64,000 bases of DNA from Aphis gossypii (lineage: Eukaryota > Arthropoda > Insecta > Hemiptera > Aphididae). The notes below the pieces were generated by a model. The model ran no database searches. It saw only the letters and a program-made list of their open reading frames with translations, and was not told where the DNA came from. Below are positions 1 through 13,416 of this stretch, in pieces; positions within the stretch are counted from its first letter, which is position 1; each line of letters begins with the position of its first letter. Made by a program: the position numbers and the translations under genes. The stretch spans positions 23,023,213 to 23,087,212 of the forward strand of contig NC_065531.1 of the NCBI RefSeq assembly GCF_020184175.1. The letters run 5' to 3'.

Positions 1-2379
1 GTATATTATATATGAAACAAATATCAATGAAAAGTATAATTTTTAATTGAAATTACGGTAAAGGCTCTATGCAGATAAATCTATTAAAAATCCGAACTAG
101 ACAATATCGATTCATGAGAGTATTGTTTATTTCTAAATACTTGTTGAGTATACCTAATCAGACACATATTATGCTGAAAAGTGATAAGTAATATTACCTG
201 TATATTTTGCATCGCGTGATTACCTATATTTATTAGATTAATATTGTTTTTTTTAATGAATAATACTTAAAAACCAGACACTGTAAATTGTTTGGGATTT
301 TCAATAAAAATACATGTCGCGACATAGTACTTTAATAGATTCGTCTAGACTTTTTATGTGCACGAATTCTAATAACCTAAATGAAAATTTAAGGACGATG
401 GCTAAAAAAAATAATGTAAAAGCTCGAATGCATCATACTGTTCGTAATGTATTCGGTTTGATTATTGCGTATTGAGTATTATAATATTATAATTTCGAGA
501 ACACATAATATTATTTTTTTTTATTATTGATGTTTGGGAGTTTGCAAGAAGCGATACAATTTTCACTTATGCATATAAATGTAGTTTATAGTAAACTAAA
601 TAAAGTCGAATATCGTTGAATATTTTAAATTTAAACAAATCATCATATCATATTTTATCAAGATTAAACACACGTAGGTACACGTACGCCGTACACACAC
701 ATACGCACATATTATATAATATATATTTATAAGATTAGATCAATCCGTGCTGACAATAATCCTATATTATAAAATGAAAATACATAGCTACTTAATTTCT
801 ATTAAATTCGTTTACAGTGATTAGGTATTGTGAAATAAAAAATACCCAATTTAAAGTTTTGATTTATTCCAATGCAAAAACAGTTATGCAGTTGTATCTG
901 AAAACATTATAGCTCTGAATTAAAAATACAAATACTTATTTACCATATTATATACATTATACATCTATAATCACCAGGTTGGTAAAAACTATTGTTGCAT
1001 TCCAGATAACGACTTTTCTTTTATTATTTGTAGCCTGTAGGTATGAGTATATAATATCTGCTTATACATGCGTATTTTGAACCAAAGTTATAATAATGGA
1101 CAATGATGATCAAAGTACCCCATTGTTGAAAAACAGGTGAAATATAATCTAAAGGATTAAAATATCTCGTTACAGTACAACATAGGATTTATCATTAAGC
1201 ACGATTTTGAACACAATATGTAGTCTTAATTCACTTAAAAAAATGTTGACTACTTGTTTATAATATTTTTTTGTTAAATTCAATTATCTCTAGTGCTTTT
1301 AATAAAAAAAGGTCATTTTTTAATTCGTAGAATTCAACTGTACGTACACGGAGGACTACATCCTTTCTGGGAACAACTACGTAGCTTTGAACTTGCGTGT
1401 AACAACCAACCACGGTAACGGAGCGTATTAAGTATCCAATTAATTATTATATTTGTGAGATATTTTAACGTTAGTGTCCTCAGCCCCCCTCTCTACCCAA
1501 ATTTAAATATTAAAAAGTTTTTTTATGTTTAGTTTATAAAATATTTAAATTTATCTTGAGATCACGACGACGGCGGAGAAAATGGTCGGCGACCGTCGAT
1601 TTAAGACTGATCTACGAAAACATTGCAATTATTCAGACCGCAAGTAATGCGTATACCGATAATGTGTAATTGGTCCACCATCGTGTACCAATGATATGAA
1701 CTTGTCGACTACGGGTCACGTTGTACGAATGTAATGAGTATTCCGAGAGCGGTTGACCGTGATAGTTTCCGTCGCCGGCCCGTCAAGGAGACTTAACGTG
1801 ATAACGTGCGCAGGAACTTGTGTCTGGTGACGCACACATACCAGCCAGACAGGACAATAAGCGGTTTACATTGTCAATTATTTTCTCTCCTCATTATGGA
1901 GTAGGCAAAAGTTGTGCGAGACAAAAATGATACACAGGAATGATATCATTCGATTATACTATGATAATAACTGATAAGTATTGTTATGCATGGACTTCTA
2001 TTAAATGGCGCGTAGTGCCCCGATTTAACGATTATCGCTTGTAAGTATAATAATGTACACGCGATTGTGTTCGTATTACCTATGTGTACGTTGTACAATA
2101 GTACATTCTCGCAATGATATTATCATTTATAATTTGAACAAAATTGAACATTTTTATTTAAACTTAATATTTTAAAAATTATGAATACCACATAAATAAT
2201 CAGCATCACATTTTTTAAATAAATCATCGTCAAAGTGTCGTTATGATAACATTACCTATATCATATTAGCTGCACCCGTACGCACGCCTATAATTAACGC
2301 GAACCTCACGGTATTGGAATTATTATACTATGTTACTATTATATTATTATTATTATAGGTAACGATTTTAACGTTAGCT
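1..2379. other. AT-rich non-coding stretch
   Basis: I see no gene here. The sequence is strongly A+T rich with short AT palindromes. Two less AT-rich patches stand out. At about 1325-1430 a short open frame reads HGGLHPFWEQLRSFEL on the plus strand but ends at a TAA and matches nothing I recognise. At about 1560-1860 there is a CpG-rich patch with no clear exon signals. A C-rich run at about 1485-1495 resembles the polyC tracts that lie near the ends of some insect DNA transposons, but no partner end was found. Confidence 0.6.
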
Positions 2380-2470
2380 TTGCTCTGCAGCGTCTATCGT
2401 CGGCGTGTAATAACAGTGCGGTGCTCGAATCGCCGCTTATAAATACGGCGGCCGGTTTCTGGTATGGAAA
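2380..2470 (+). promoter_or_regulatory. Candidate TATA-box promoter
   Basis: A textbook TATAAATA lies at 2438-2445, flanked on both sides by GC-rich sequence, which is the usual setting of a functional metazoan TATA box and rare in this AT-rich window. A start site would be expected near 2465-2472. The surrounding 2380-2530 is clearly GC-enriched. No clear initiator is present at the expected spot. The same block ends about 700 bases downstream in a strong splice donor (3151), so the two could bound a non-coding first exon. Alternatively this is an enhancer or a chance match. Confidence 0.3.
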
Positions 2471-3078
2471 ATTCCAAACGATGATGAGTCGATATGTTGA
2501 TGCGAGCGGCATGGCAGTTGGTAGTATAATAATATATAATGTTTAATATCACACAATATAAAAATGCCGGACGGAATGTTTTTTACATTACATTACGCGT
2601 GAGATACGGTAGCGAACGTCGATTACATTATTTTATACGATGATGGTGCTGCGCCGCAGTCGCCCAAAACCGACCGACGGCGAATTATACGACATAATAT
2701 TATAATATTTTATACGCTCTTCGACCATTGCATTCCACGAACGACTCTTATTATTATTGTCCCCCTATAGTGCTTATTTTACTTATTTACGCGTCATAAT
2801 ATCCGCCGCTCGCGCATATTTATGCATATTTCCGGAACCCACGTCTGCACGTCCGGCACAGCAGCCGCGGTCTGAAATATATAATCTCAAAGTCTAAAAC
2901 GAATGATTAAAATTCGTCGATAGCGTCCTATAACGCAATATATTATACCGCGAAAGTGTCTAACGAATACAACGTACAATTGATGAGGGATTTACGTTTG
3001 TTGGCTGATTTTCAACTACATAGGGCTCGGGCTGAGCGATACTCAATTCTCACTCGCGTCTACCTCGCGACGGTTTCA

Positions 3079-3150
3079 TATAAATAATTGTAATTCCGAC
3101 GCTGAGAACGGTAAATCGCTTATATTGTATCGTGTATACATTATGTTAAG
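3079..3150 (+). promoter_or_regulatory. Candidate TATA box and short first exon with strong donor
   Basis: An ATATAAATA-type TATA box sits at 3078-3086. At 3148-3156 there is a near-perfect splice donor, AAG|GTGAGTATG, with the exon ending at 3150. A transcription start about 30 bases below this TATA box (near 3107) would give a first exon of about 45 nt. Starting instead at the 2438 TATA box gives about 680 nt. No long ATG frame runs through either version, so the exon would be 5' UTR or lncRNA. Seen: the motifs. Inferred: that they are used. Confidence 0.3.
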
Positions 3151-3320
3151 GTGAGTATGACCTTATAGTAGTTGGATGTAGACGCAGGGACGAAAAACCG
3201 CAGTGAAATGGTTAGCAAAATGGTCGTGGTCGTACATTGGCGCGATTGTTAGCAATTTTCATTAGCATAGTGTTTGGTAATTCGTTGACCACAATTGAAG
3301 AGCCTGATGTGTACTGTAAT

Positions 3321-3451
3321 CAGTGGTGTATTTAGGGGGGGAGTAAAGGGGGCAGTAAATTTAACTAGAAAGTTTTATTTTTAAACTGATTTAAACAGTT
3401 GTAAAAAAAAAATATGTATTCAGGGCATCGAAATGCTAAATACGCCTCAAA
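3321..3451. mobile_element. Short TIR element (MITE-like), about 130 bp
   Basis: The left end reads CAGTGGTGTATTTAG followed by a run of G. The right end, at 3437-3451, read on the other strand gives TTGAGGCGTATTTAG, so 12 of 15 bases match as terminal inverted repeats. CAGTGG-type ends followed by a G run are a common look of non-autonomous DNA transposons in insects. I could not see a clear target-site duplication, so the superfamily is not assigned. Confidence 0.4.
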
Positions 3452-6400
3452 CTATAATATATTTTCGATAGTATTGAGACGCATGATCACTGAATCACAA
3501 TATTTCATGATGGATAAGTTTTAATGCCGTTGAAAAGAAATGAAATAAAAAAAAATTGCCATAACGGGGAACTATTATGCAACAGTAAGTATAGCAATAG
3601 TTTACCATTTTGTAATGAATAGAATATAACATAATCATTTTGTTATTATATTAAATCATACATATTTAACAGTATGTTTATTATTTATACACATTCTATT
3701 TAATATAATATATCGATAAATTTGTAATTGAAATTATTTGTCCATAGCAAAATGATAGTAATTTTATGGTATTCATTTATTAACATTCACTGAATAACTT
3801 TTATAAACATCAGTAAATGTCCGCGTTGTGAGGTATTTGTAAAAATTGATAACATCTACTAAAATTATTAGTTAATTTCAATAATTACCGGTGACTGTCA
3901 ACACTTAATACTAGGTAGTTATAAATACACTTCGATGTTTATATGATATCTGTATTGTAACGCCTGACAATTGTTAAAAATTCGCAAGTATTACATAATA
4001 TGATTTATTTTGCTATGACACAGTCTATTTTAAAATATTATTAAACTACTTGAGGTGGTTTAGGAATATTAATAGCAAGTATAATATAGATACAGAGAGC
4101 TAAAAAAAAAAAAACATAATTTATAATTTTAAATAAGCTCAGAACATATTCTATTATTATAGTAAAATAATTTAAAGTTTTCTCTATACAACATCGTGCA
4201 ATATTATTTGCATATATTTTACTCACAAATTAAATTAATTTAAAGCAATAAATTATTGTATTATAATTTAAATATTCGTTCTATTTAAATATTAAAATCA
4301 GTAATTCGATGTTTTCACAAGTTTACTATACAGCATGTACTCGTAATATGAAAACTAGATTTATAATTGTATAATTATTATTATCTATTTTCTAATATTT
4401 ATTATATATGCGCTTATAGGTACGTTATTTAATTATTATACATATCATATTTATTTTTTCTAACTTGACGTTTTTATTTTTTTTTTACCGCCAATAAAAA
4501 ATCTATTATTGACGGACGTGTCCTTGACAACATTAGTAACAATGCCGCGAATGCTTAATTTGTTCAGGCAATCACATAATTTTGAGTAGTTACCGTTGTT
4601 ACTGAATTGATCAAAAACCTCTTAGGTAGGTAGTATTATAATTGATGTTTAAACTAACTGTCAAATTTACCAAGCATAACGAAAATTTTTGAATAATTAT
4701 TTTACAGCTTTAAACGACTTAACCTTTTACAGTTTTTCAAGTTTATGTGCCGTTTCTCTGGATGTATAAAAACTGAGTAGTGTTTTTTTTTATAATTATA
4801 ATATTAAAAACTCGAGCTAATGAAATTCATAAAAGAAAAAAATAGAAGATTCTCAATGAATAATGTATGATGTATAATGTATATGTCCCATTTGTCTACT
4901 ACGACGGTTATTGTTTTCGTTTTATTATATATTTTATTTTGAAATTTCGATTTATTTCTTTACGTTTCATCCGTGAACGAGGTCAGGTTTAGCCGAAAAA
5001 AATGTATGTATATATTTGTATGCATATTGCATATACAAGTGCATTAAAGTCTCTATAGTTTCGTAAATATAAAATGACAGCTGTTGGTGGTGAGCAGTGC
5101 AATGGTATATGTTGTAATTATGGCCACTTTATGTAAAAAAATAAATTATAGCAATAAATATAGTTTTTTTTTATATATATATTTTAGCGTTTTTTGTTAA
5201 AATATTCGTATACACTGTATCTAAATTCAACAACTTGTGAGACTTTTCCATTAAATCTCAGCAAACCATAAAACATTACCTTTAATATTCCTGAAGTTTT
5301 GTATATAGTTTTTGAAATTTTTTTTAGTGCGCAGAATAATATCATTAATAATTGTGCTTACATTTTTCGTGAAATATTTCATTCGGAAATTCATATTACG
5401 TTATTTACGCGAAGAAATTTGCCTACAATAGTCTACAATAACGATATTATATACATTATAATACGTCATACAAGACAGTGCCCCGTCACCCTAAACCGAA
5501 ACGATATTGACGGCGGAGCTCTCATTCTCGCAGTATATTATTATACGTTTATAGTGCGTCCTAGACAACATCCATTCTAGTGATTAATGAATGGACTTCC
5601 GTTGCTCATCGGCAAAAGACGCGTATATTATGTGAACTACGTAGAGGTACATACGTCAGCTATATATGGTCTATATCACACACGCGTATATACGATAGAC
5701 GGGGCACGAGTGCACGACGAAAATATATAAAAAACGCACTGTTGTGTATCATAATAAATAATAATATTATCCGCATCGTCGGCGCCGATAGTTTTTCTTC
5801 GTCTATAGGTATAATAGTATTGTTACGGTTAAAAAAAAAACCTTAATATTTTATTTTATGTGCTTACATAATATTATTTATTATATTTTTTTTATGTTTT
5901 GGTAAAAGAATCGCTCAAAAAGTTTTCTGCAGTCTTATACTTACCTATATTTCGCTGTATCCGTGTATATAGGGTTGAACCGCGCAGCACACGATACTCG
6001 AGACAAGTCATTTTTGGAATATTATGTATAAGTGGTTTTTTAGAAAAATATTACATAATTTATTATAGACCGCGTGTGTACGTTTTTCGAGAAAATCGAT
6101 TTTTATTACGTTTTGTTGCAGTAATACTGCTACTTAGGTAATATCGTGTATATACGGACGATATGGATAAATACTTTTCGGAGTCGGTTAAATGTTTTTA
6201 TTAATCTTTATTGATTCATATCAACAGTTTAACACTAAATATTATATCATGTACATACCTACAACTACTATTCGAGTAAGTACTATTAAACTGTGTTAAC
6301 TGTTAAAGATTAGAGGCCACACGTGTATTGTGTCTACTTGCAGTGAGTTGTTCGTCTACCACGCGTTTAGACGCGTTTGTTTACTATTCATATATGTTTA

Positions 6401-7117
6401 TACCTTCTGTAATAATATGTAAGATTCCGATATTCAAGTAAAAAATGAAAAAATATGCTAAAATATATAGTGCTATAGTTTAGTATTCTGCAAAAAAACT
6501 GTTCTCCTTATATTCTCTGAAAAATATGCAAAAACAGTCTATGAGCAACGTAAAATATGCTTTTATATGCGTATTATATAATTTTGTTTATTTTAACAAG
6601 CAGAAACATATGAAGTATTATTAGTGCTATCAGCTTGCTAAGTGAATAGTGATGTATATCAAAATTATTTGACGTGAAGTTAATTAGTGTGATCAACTTA
6701 ATTAAAATAATTTTCCTATATAAAATCAAAATTCAAAAAAAAAAAAAATGATAAAGATTGGTTCAAGATTTGAAACGAATTCGTATTTGTATATTATTTA
6801 AAAATCAAAATTAATTTTAATTTTTTTTTCATATTTTAGACAATTTCTCAATAATAACGTTGTTATTGTTAGAATATTGTCGTGGAGCGGTTTATACGAG
6901 TACAACCTTGATGCGGGGCAATACCTCACGAGTTTATTATACACTCCTCATAGTTAAACACACATAAATGCGTAATAGATGAAGTAGAATTTATTTACTA
7001 ATTCCGTGATCCGACACCACATAATACTGTATCGCATAATAATAATAATAATAATAATTAACATTACAGTACAGTGGTTGTATATTATGGTAATATGGTA
7101 TATTATTATTATTACAG
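3452..7117. other. AT-rich non-coding stretch with weak ORFs
   Basis: No recognisable gene. Three plus-strand open frames between 5299 and 6141 (80 to 93 codons) begin with TTG or lie in low-complexity sequence and look like chance. At 5939-5945 the minus strand carries a good splice donor, ATAG|GTAAGTAT, preceded on that strand by a 22-codon ATG frame starting near 6011. At about 6420-6620 words of the form AAAATATGC recur several times, which suggests a decayed repeat. A run of AAT triplets lies at 7038-7060. Confidence 0.5.
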
Positions 7118-7254
7118 CTGCGTTATGAAGAGGATGGTCGGGGGCGAGAGTCGCGAGTCATTAACTCTGCAAACGCGACCGGTTGTCCGCCGAGTCAAGG
7201 TCGCCGCCGTCAGACCATTCTGATCTACTCCCGCACGAACATACTACAACAGAG
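7118..7254 (+). other. Exon-like GC island, possible internal coding exon
   Basis: A 137-nt island that is more than half G+C sits abruptly inside very AT-rich sequence. On its left is a splice acceptor, a run of TTA and ATT units ending in ACAG (AG at 7116-7117). On its right is a donor, AGAG|GTACAT (GT at 7255-7256). One plus frame is open across the whole island from CTG at 7118; it includes the stretches LRYEEDGRGRESRV and QTILIYSRTNILQQ. The frame that contains ATGAAG at 7126 stops at TGA inside the island. The product matches no family I recognise. It could be an internal exon, a UTR exon or a regulatory island. Confidence 0.35.
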
Positions 7255-10200
7255 GTACATAATATTATTATTTTTGTACATGTTATACTCGAAACACAAT
7301 CACAATATATAATATAGTATATTATGTAAATGAATCTTTATTTCTGTGTTCTATATAGACTCGAGTAGGGTCTATATTATAGATTAGTATTTCAACCCAT
7401 ACATAGCCGCTGCACACATATTATTTTGTTTTGGAGCACAAACATGTTTACAATTGCTTATATTTATGCGAACACGAGGTTGTTATTGGTTACGGATAAT
7501 AAAGTAGTTATTTCGTGCTACGATTGAATATAATAATCGTTTGTACTTCGTCGTTTATTCCATTTTTCATTTAGGTAGGTAAATGTAAAAATGAGTGACA
7601 GACGTGGCAACGCTTATGGAATTCAAAAATATTCGACCAATTTTAACAACTCGTGGAATATTTAGATAATGTATTTAATTTACAGTTATCTCGGGGTAAC
7701 TTTTATCTGCTATTAATGATATTAAATCATAACCGCATATTAGTTAATAATTTCATTTTTGCAGATACACGTAATGAAAAAAATTACTTGTCAATATCCG
7801 CCATTGATAGATCGTCCATTTCGGTTTTATATTTTATCCAGTCGGGTGACTCCGAGTCATACAGATAATGCCTGCCTATATATATATAGTTATTAATTCC
7901 ACGATAATAATATGATAGGTGTACGCGTGTGTAGTATCGATAAACTCATATGACTATCATTATACAACTCGTACGACTCCCGTGACGAATTAGGTATGCG
8001 CACAGTGGTGGATCTCTTCGCCGTTTTTGGGTGCCGTTTGAAAAAAATACAGATTTTCTCGTAAAATAATACCAAGCTAAAAATTTAAAATGTCAATTTC
8101 AATAGCACGACAAGAGTCAAATGGTTTTTTTAAGATTAAATCTGCACGTCTAAAAAACTGCGTCGTAAAGTCCCGGATACAATTAATATTCATACAGCTC
8201 CGAGTGAAATAGATGTATATTCACGAATATCGTTCATCCCCGTCTCCCTGATTAATGACCGTAGTATCTGCGAATATATTAACATATCGTTTCGTGCGTG
8301 TCGTTTCGATCGTTATTGCGGTTGTCGTGTCGTTTCGTATTATTATGACGGTATGTTAAAATTATATATATTATTACATATATACATAGGTATTATAATA
8401 ATGCGCACACAAATCAACACACACACAAACCTTAAACGCTTTACGCCTATACCATATATTATGATGGTCGGTTTAAAATTTGACCTATCGTTCCATTCGA
8501 ACGGATCGACGCATAGTTGTCGACAAGCTGTCCGTCAAAACTGGCGTGTATTATACGATCGTCGAACGTATGCGCGTCCGCACTGTGTAAAACTATATGG
8601 CTGATATACAAATAATTATTGTTACTTATAATATTCAAAGCGTTTGGCTATCGTGTGTACGAGTCGAGACGTCTGATTGATTTATACTGTTCGTAAGCAC
8701 ACATCGTATGTTTTACTGGTCGTCCACACAACGTTCACGCACACCGTGTTATAATTTATATGTCCATACATCGTTTTATAGTAATTTAACTATACCCTCA
8801 TAATACTTTCATAAATATTAAAAAAATATTTCTTTGTATTGACCCCCCGTAATAGGATATTTGTCGTCGCTCGATAATTAATATTTTATTAGCCGCAAAC
8901 ACTGTCTCTTCATCGTTTCGAAAATCGTAGGCTCATTTGTTTTTGGCATTCTCCTTACACAATAAAAAAAACCTGACATTTCGCATTGTCACCGTTTGGC
9001 TTTTGATATTTTGAATCGACAACTTTCACTTTTAATATAGTCGTAATAACGAAAAGTATATCGTAATACAGTTTGATCACACTCTATTATCCATAAGAAT
9101 AGAGCAATACTTTTCCTAAATTTATTTGCATAATTTAACTCTGTCTACTGGTAATTAATAATGTCCACAGTAAGTATGCTTAATCGGTATAGATATAAGT
9201 AGTAAGTACCTATAATATACCACATTATATAATATAAAATAAATTATGCATAAGAGGCTAGAGAAGAATGTCAAATTCCAGATAACCTGTACGAATAGCA
9301 ATAGGATCAGACACCAAAAAAAAAATATTTACTTTCTTCAGAAAAATTTAACTGTACGAGTAAAACTTAATACAATATAAACATCACTCTACGTATCCAA
9401 ATGATTCAAGTAAGTCTATTAAAAAAAAAATTGTAAGCTAATGTCACCATGTAGTTAGAAACAATAAAAAAATAATTATATGACGTATAGGTACTATATA
9501 ATATTATTATATTAGAAAAATGCCTGCTGCCAGTGCTGCCTGTATACTTTCTATGGCTTTAATATTATATTTCTACATATAGAGTAAAACAAACATTTTT
9601 CCAATTATTATATATCGTATATTATTGTTTTAACGAACGCCATCGCATAATTAATATATGATTTCATATTGTACCGAACGCGAGTGTACCTATTTAGGGG
9701 ATAAACAACTGTAATAATAGCAGTGTAATATCAATCACACAGGGATTTCAGTAATTTTACATTATTATTGGCACATTGCTAATATACGGAGTGATCCGTA
9801 TAGTAAAGACCCATTCTACGTATATTAAACGTATTAAAACTGATCACTCTATACATATAATATAGTCGAACGACTGCTGCAACGTGACGTTCAGATACGA
9901 TAGTAATATGTGTTATTGCAGGTCTGCCGTTTTGGAGTGGTTTCTGTACAGTCGCTGTCGTCACGCAGTAGGATACCTCTATAAAATATAACGATGATGA
10001 TAATAATAATATACAAAACGCGTACATATACCTACAGGTGGTATACACACACGGGTATGTACAATATACGATACATTATTGTATTAATTATGGTGTACCA
10101 TATTACGGTCGATTAAACGGTACCGTGATAAACGGTCCCTCTAAAAGCGTACGCGTATGTTGGAATACATAAAGTACACGTAAGTATTGTACAACGACGC

Positions 10201-12860
10201 GTTTAAAGTCTTTATAATAATAATAAGAATAATAATAATCATATTATTATTATTATTATGTGCTGCAGTGTTCGCCGTTACCCGCCGAGAATCGTGCCCC
10301 ACGACCGAGGCGATTGAGATCTCTGATCGTTTTTCAACTGCGCACCGTACATTACAATACGTAGGCATACACACTTGCATAATATATTATTTTTATAACA
10401 ATATTATACAGCATGATTCTTTTAACGCAGTCACCATACGACGGGTTATCTCAAAAAGAACCAATGTTTTTGAAGTTTTTGTTTTTGTTTTTTTTTCAAA
10501 ATTCCAAGTCATAATACTTTAACAAAGTATTTCATAGCAAACAGATTTCTATCTTTAGGTTAGGTTTTGAATGCGTCACGGTCCTAAGCAAAATATATTT
10601 TTCTGAAAATTTCAATGAATACATCATAAAAATCAAATTTTTGATGGCAGTATAGTTAAATAACCATAAAAGTAGTTAAAATTTTAGTTAGAATGAACAA
10701 AATATTATAATATAATAGGAGGGTTACACTCTCGTTGGAAATTCAATTTTTACACATATAATATGTAGAAATTCTATTGTTATCACTAATTTCAAATACA
10801 TATTAATAATAATATTATTATAACCGTCGAGCATCCGTTTGTAATCCAGATGTTTAATATAAAATTAGCTACAAAACAAAAAATGATTTAATCTCAAAAC
10901 GTCGTTTCGTAGACTCCTTATGCAGTACCTACTAATCGTTATCAACGGTTTTACTATAAAACACGATATCATAATATTATAGTGTATTGTGCTTATCGTA
11001 TTATAATGTTTCATATTTTTAACTCGCACAAAATAGTTTTCCCATGATATAATGTACAGGCAGAGGACCTGACGGAAGCTCGACTTGGTGTACCACGTGC
11101 AACAGTCGTTGAACTCTATATCGCACGTATAGTCGTAATATGTATATTATACGATTTGTTTGATTTCGTGTGGTTTTCGAGCGTAATAGGTAGGTTTTTT
11201 TCAAACACATAGATGTTTTAACGCACGTTCGTATTCATCGCGCGTATATGCGCGTACAAAAGATCTTCAGATATTTATCATCCGCGGTCGTAAATAAACG
11301 TAACAACTTTGTTAAACGATAAGTATCATGGGAGTATTTTGTTCTCGCCGGCAGATTATTAACCACAGCCGAAACGTTTACCGCGGTGCTGGGAAATAGT
11401 CCGCCGAGGACAATAAACGCATAACATACAATATAATATGCGTTAAAGAACAGAAAAAAAAAGGATCCATACGAAACCGTCTTTTCGGTCGTCGTGCGTA
11501 ATAATATTATAATATCACACCATATCTATAGGTAGTAAAAAACGACCGAAAATTGTAAAATATAAAATACTGATTGCTGTAGACTGTTTTGGTTATAGGT
11601 TAGTAACAGAATAGATACTGATATAATGTCAAATTGTTGATTTATTTTTTCGTTCATTACAATAATAATAAATCGTTATAATCATAATATGAGTATCCCT
11701 GGGAAAATGTCCATTTTATTTTCACTTAGTATGGTTCAGATAATAGGTATTATGTTCTATATAGTTTATACGTCTTGTCTATAATAGAGTTTAGATGTCG
11801 TGCAAGTGTTGGAAGTTTGTTTTCCAAACGCTCAAAATTACTGGTGTAAAACCGGAAGCCGATACCTAGAACCGGCTCTTCAGACTCCGTTCAAACGTTT
11901 AATACACATCACAAAAAGCGATGTGTTTTATATAGTTATATACATATATGCTATAATAATAATAATTTGTTAAATATGCGTTTTCGTCGATATGCGCATT
12001 GTTTTCCCCCCTTGACATGTATATTGTTATTCGATCAAAAAATGCCACTCGAAACAATTAACCGATCTACATATACGTAGTTATTATAGAGTATAGACTA
12101 TATTATAACCATAACCGTTTTTTTTTTCAAATATGTATTATGGTATAATACAATGCGTCTTACGATGTTTTGAAGTTCTAGACGAACAGGTAATCGCCGT
12201 ATATTTTTAATAATAGTCCACTTGAATATTTTTTTCAAACGTGAGAAAACATCACGGATGCATGATGTATGGGCATTATAATACCATATAATTATAGCTA
12301 TGGCTCGGAAGTTGTTGCACTGAAATATAAACTTATATTAAATTCAATATTGCTGTCGAAGATATTAAAAACTGAACCGAAGATACTTCTTTTTTCATTC
12401 AAATAAAAAAATTTATATTTGGAATTTTAAACACCATAGTTTAGAAATGAAATAATCAATGGGTAAACAAAGCGAAACCATGTGGTGTACATTTCCCCTC
12501 TGTTGACCTATAGCCTTATATATTTATCACGCAGAAACATAACTTTATATATTATACTATAATACATATCTACACGTACATGAAAATAACATTATATAAT
12601 ATCTATAGAATGGAGGTATTTTGCGTACTTTTGGTCTTGTTTTTTGTTTTTTATAGTATTTAATATTTTAATAAGGTATATACAAAATCGAATTTAAACA
12701 AATTAAAAGAAAAATTCATATAATAGCTTCATGGTTTACAGTATAAATTAGGGTAAATTAGTTTCTAGAAACATACAATTAATTATACAAATCTCTTGAA
12801 TTTATGGAAATTAAAAGTGAAGAGTTGTATAATTTTCGTAGAAAATTATTTTGCCCAGGC
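7255..12860. other. AT-rich non-coding stretch
   Basis: No gene I can support. Open frames here (for example 7653-7868, 8353-8604, 9779-10048 minus, 10187-10522, 11019-11210 minus) are short, overlap one another on opposite strands or are built on ATT/AAT repeats, and none resembles a known domain. An AAT/ATT microsatellite with interruptions spans about 10218-10260. A TTAGG-like pair is at about 10556-10566. Confidence 0.6.
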
Positions 12861-12867
12861 GACTATA

Positions 12868-13109
12868 GACGCATTTTATTCTAAATAGTTTAGCTGAATA
12901 TTAATAATGTCATTTGTTTTCCTTTTAACAAATTTATTCAAGTTCTCATTTAAAAAATAAACGTTTGCATCTCTACAGAATATTACTTAAGTAGTATAGA
13001 AAAATCTCAAGAATTATAAAATGTGGTCTGATAGTTGAAAACTTCAAAAATCAAATCAACTAAATTATGGGACAAAATAGGGGTTGAGTGTGCATGGTGA
13101 ATCGTTCCA
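12868..13109 (-). mobile_element. Long-TIR MITE family, copy A (half element)
   Basis: Read on the minus strand this begins at a TA with the family terminus, degraded to GGAACGATTCACCATG, and continues through the family core: an ATTCTTGAGATTTTTCTATA block, then GCAAACGTTTATTTTTTAAA and TGAGAAC. The same order of blocks occurs in copies B, F and G elsewhere in the window. Only one arm is visible, so the copy is either truncated or a single-arm remnant. The inner boundary near 12868 is approximate. Confidence 0.6.
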
Positions 13110-13392
13110 TACATGTACACGAAATACTCATAATACTAAATTGTCGTTGTGCTGCAATAAAGTCATATAATATATATATATTATATATACATATATATTA
13201 TACGTGTGATGCTTTTAATGTATATCAACCACCGTCGCCTGCAGTTAGTTCACCCGAATCGCGAACAAAGACTGGTGAACTATAAACCACACGGGTTTTG
13301 ATGGAAAAAAAGAAATAAGTGCAATTTTTATAACACACTCGGAGACGTTTTGTACTTATTTCATCTATTATGTAATAATACATATAAACGCA

Positions 13393-13416
13393 TACACACA
13401 CACACACACACACACA
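13393..13416. repeat. (CA)n microsatellite
   Basis: An uninterrupted CA dinucleotide run of about 12 units. The flanks are AT-rich and the tract has no visible link to a gene. Confidence 0.95.

Noticed and set aside
10187..10522. 111-codon plus-strand ORF
   Set aside because: It begins with a TTG inside an ATT/AAT microsatellite, a minus frame overlaps it, and the peptide is poly-isoleucine/leucine from the repeat.
10700..10760. Possible further MITE terminus (GGGTTACACTCTCGTTGG)
   Set aside because: It resembles copy C's right end (GGTGAACACTCTCGTTAA) over only a short stretch, and the terminal CACCCTG is missing.
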